This document shows positions 5,373-7,173 of a stretch of DNA of 7,173 bases, in pieces (the stretch's first letter is position 1; each line of letters begins with the position of its first letter). Source of the DNA: Pseudomonadota bacterium (lineage in GTDB: Bacteria > Desulfobacterota > WTBG01 > JAGOGO01). The notes under the pieces were generated by a model. It saw nothing but the letters and a program-made list of their open reading frames with translations. It was not told where the DNA came from and ran no database searches. The stretch is from assembly GCA_021160085.1 (NCBI GenBank), contig JAGHDE010000143.1, positions 1-7,173 of the forward strand, in the 5' to 3' direction. The position numbers and the translations under genes were made by a program.

Positions 5373-7037
5373 ATGGACGAATATGCAGGCAGAAAAAATC
5401 GACCTTCCTTTTTTCAATCGATTATCAGACTGATTCTTTACTTTTTGGGTTTTATCGGCCTGTTAGGAATATTAACTTCCTTCCTTTTTCCTGATTTTAT
5501 GGATCAGGCAATTCAAAAATCGACCGGCCTTTTTAAGCATAAGCTTCAATTGCGCAGGGTCTTGATAAACATAAATGGGAAAGAAAAAGAACTTTCTAAT
5601 AAAGATGTGATAGAGGCCTCGTTGGGAGATAAGGTTAATTTAGCAGAAGTTGATACCAATATTCTTTTAAACCGGGGGGTTACAGCCGATATAGCGGGCA
5701 TTCAACCGGACATCGGCCTTGATCTGCCGATTAAAATTAATACGATGGTTGAAGATGCTTTAAATGTTTCCACTGATGGGCTGGGAAAGGAGTACCAGCT
5801 CACCTTTCAAAAAAATGGCGAACCATTTGGACTTATCGGAATAAAAATTATTTTATCCGGGAATGATTGGCTAAGCCGGGCGGAAAAACTGAAGAATACA
5901 GAAGATAAAGTAAGATGTTATCAATTTGCTAAAAAACTATCCCCCAAAAACCCGGAAATCAACCTTTGCCTGGCTGAAGCCTATAAAAGTCTGAAAAACA
6001 ACAAAAACGCCATTAAGGAATATGAAAATGTACTAAAAGCCGATCCAAAAAACATTACGATTCTTAATGCTCTAATGGAGCTATATTCAAAAACAAAAGA
6101 TAAAGATGGACTTATACAGACCTACCGGAGAATCTTAACGCTCGACCCTGAAAATGCGGTAATTCATAACAACCTGGGGTATGTGTATACTCAAAAAGGG
6201 GACTTAAACCAGGCGGAGAGAGCCTATCGAAAGGCTCTGAAACATGCTCCCCGGGATATCGATTTTCGCATCAACCTGGCCAGATTATATGAGCAGGCCA
6301 AAAATTATCCCAAGGCCATAGAAGAGTATGAAAAAATTTACCGGCAAAGGAAAAAAGATAAAACCATCCTTTATACCCTGATCAATCTTTATGAGCGAAA
6401 AAAGGATACCACCAACCTGATCAATACTTATAAAAGATTAATCAAGCTTGATCCTAATAACGCAACCCTTCACCATAACTTAGGGTTTATTTATCGAGAT
6501 GAAAAAAGATGGAGTGAAGCTATAGCAGCTTTAAAACAGGCAGTTAAACGCCGCCCCAAAGATTCAGAAACGAGAAAGGCTCTGGCGAGCAGTTATCAGG
6601 AAGCGGGAAACCTTAAGGGTGCTGTTAAAGAGTTTGAGCGGGTTCTTTCGATTAAAGCCGATGACCAGGATACCTTGTATGCGCTTGCAGACCTTTATTT
6701 GAAAAAGAATAATAAAACAAAATTGAAGAAAACATATCAGCGAATCTTAAAAATTGAACCCAAAAAAGCAGAGATTCATGACAAATTAGCTCTGCTTCTA
6801 TCCGAGAGCAAAAATTATCCTGAAGCTATTAAGCATTATAAAAAGGCGGTTCGATATGCCCCCCGCAATATTAGCTATCGGATCAACTTAGCCAGGGCAT
6901 ATGAAAAGTCTGGAAATTTAGACAACGCACTTACTCAATACCGCCTTGTTTACAAGGCAGCCCCTGATTCTAATGAAGCAAAGGAAAAAATTCCGGCCCT
7001 AAATTTGGAAATTTTAAGACGGAAACATAAAAAATAG
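5373..7037 (+). CDS. Membrane-anchored TPR protein with ten tandem TPRs
   Basis: Numbering from the ATG at 5373 (554 residues; an in-frame ATG at 5352 would add seven). A short basic N-terminus is followed by one hydrophobic helix at about 17-38 (IIRLILYFLGFIGLLGI), which should anchor the protein with the rest outside the cytoplasm. No lipobox or clear cleavage site is seen. Residues about 44-160 form a beta-rich-looking stretch (LRRVLININGKEKEL near the start, YQLTFQKNGEPFGLIGIKI near the end) that I do not recognise. A degenerate TPR-like helix pair precedes ten 34-residue TPRs at about 191-530 with the usual W/L-G-Y-A-P spacing, for example NNLGYVYTQKGDLNQAERAY. The TPR part is very rich in lysine. 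TPRs bind proteins, so a scaffold role in the cell envelope is likely, but partners are unknown. The gene follows the glycerate kinase by 177 bp, too far for tight coupling. Confidence 0.88.
   Translation: MDEYAGRKNRPSFFQSIIRLILYFLGFIGLLGILTSFLFPDFMDQAIQKSTGLFKHKLQLRRVLININGKEKELSNKDVIEASLGDKVNLAEVDTNILLNRGVTADIAGIQPDIGLDLPIKINTMVEDALNVSTDGLGKEYQLTFQKNGEPFGLIGIKIILSGNDWLSRAEKLKNTEDKVRCYQFAKKLSPKNPEINLCLAEAYKSLKNNKNAIKEYENVLKADPKNITILNALMELYSKTKDKDGLIQTYRRILTLDPENAVIHNNLGYVYTQKGDLNQAERAYRKALKHAPRDIDFRINLARLYEQAKNYPKAIEEYEKIYRQRKKDKTILYTLINLYERKKDTTNLINTYKRLIKLDPNNATLHHNLGFIYRDEKRWSEAIAALKQAVKRRPKDSETRKALASSYQEAGNLKGAVKEFERVLSIKADDQDTLYALADLYLKKNNKTKLKKTYQRILKIEPKKAEIHDKLALLLSESKNYPEAIKHYKKAVRYAPRNISYRINLARAYEKSGNLDNALTQYRLVYKAAPDSNEAKEKIPALNLEILRRKHKK
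6147..6962 (+). repeat. Higher-order 306-bp (102-aa, three-TPR) coding repeat
   Basis: Three blocks lie in register: 6147-6452, 6453-6758 and 6759-6962 (the last holds two TPRs). Blocks begin PENAVIH, PNNATLH and PKKAEIH. The third TPR of each full block has its own signature (ILYTLINLYERKKD..LINTYKRLIKLD; TLYALADLYLKKNN..LKKTYQRILKIE), also seen in the TPR just before the first block (ILNALMELYSKTKD..LIQTYRRILTLD). This suggests growth by duplication of three-TPR units. The DNA copies are well diverged. Confidence 0.75.
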
Positions 7038-7072
7038 AATGACCATCTCCCAATTAGTTAATGCAATCTGTC

Positions 7073-7088
7073 TGCGTGTGGACACGCA
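7073..7088. repeat. GC-rich hairpin in the right-edge noncoding region
   Basis: TGCGTGT and ACACGCA form a perfect 7-bp palindrome with only 2 bases between (6 bp if a four-base loop is allowed). CTG (7068-7070) and CAG (7093-7095) flank it and could extend the pairing after a bulge. It lies about 35 bases past the TPR stop codon. There is no T-tract, so it is not a classical terminator. It resembles a dispersed palindromic element more than a regulatory site. Confidence 0.5.
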
Positions 7089-7097
7089 CAAGCAGGA

Positions 7098-7137
7098 GGG
7101 TTCGAGGATTCAAGGGGTCAGGGATTCGAGGGTTCGA
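7098..7137. repeat. Degenerate 8-bp tandem repeat (GGGTTCGA type)
   Basis: Five consecutive units can be read: GGGTTCGA, GGATTCAA, GGGGTCA, GGGATTCGA and GGGTTCGA. Units vary by substitution and one-base length change. No reading frame covers them. The rest of the right edge to 7173 holds nothing I can identify. Confidence 0.6.
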
Positions 7138-7173
7138 GTGACACAAAGTGGAGCCATCGGCGCTCAATGCTAA

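Noticed and set aside
7098..7137. GGGTTCGA strings read as the T-arm of a tRNA
   Set aside because: No acceptor, D-arm or anticodon stem can be paired around them; the similarity is to a tandem repeat unit only.

Overview
The window looks like a chromosomal stretch from an uncultured sulfate-reducer-like bacterium (Desulfobacterota, formerly Deltaproteobacteria). This placement is inference. It rests on moderate base composition, a PAS-rich hybrid histidine kinase of a style common in that group and in methanogens, a DUF456/YIP1/MOFRL-kinase gene mix, a small Cys-rich protein of a type I associate with that group, and TTCGA-type degenerate repeats at the right edge. No phage, transposase, CRISPR or toxin-antitoxin genes are visible. 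I see no obvious new multi-gene system; most genes stand alone.

Layout from left to right: (1) The 3' part of a hybrid sensor histidine kinase (+; continues past the left edge) with two PAS domains, HisKA, HATPase and a C-terminal receiver. (2) A convergent DUF456 membrane protein (-), 28 bp from the kinase stop. (3) A divergent AT-rich gap, then a 57-residue Cys-rich protein (+, 2695-2868) with a strong Shine-Dalgarno. A perfect hairpin inside its reading frame looks like a terminator for the opposite strand. (4) A YIP1-family membrane protein (-) and, upstream of it, a tRNA-Glu(CTC) gene (-) with a very clear promoter; the two may share a transcript. (5) A glycerate 2-kinase of the MOFRL family (+), divergent from the tRNA. 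(6) A membrane-anchored protein with ten TPR repeats (+), in which three-TPR blocks of exactly 102 residues recur. (7) A noncoding right edge with a GC-rich hairpin and a degenerate 8-bp tandem repeat.

Functional links are loose. The kinase is a signalling protein with no partner gene in view. Glycerate 2-kinase is the only metabolic enzyme and feeds 2-phosphoglycerate into lower glycolysis. The TPR protein is probably an envelope scaffold. The items most worth a second look are the unlisted small Cys-rich gene with its embedded antisense terminator, the period-three TPR architecture with its unassigned N-terminal domain, and a 10-bp palindrome within the tRNA promoter spacer.
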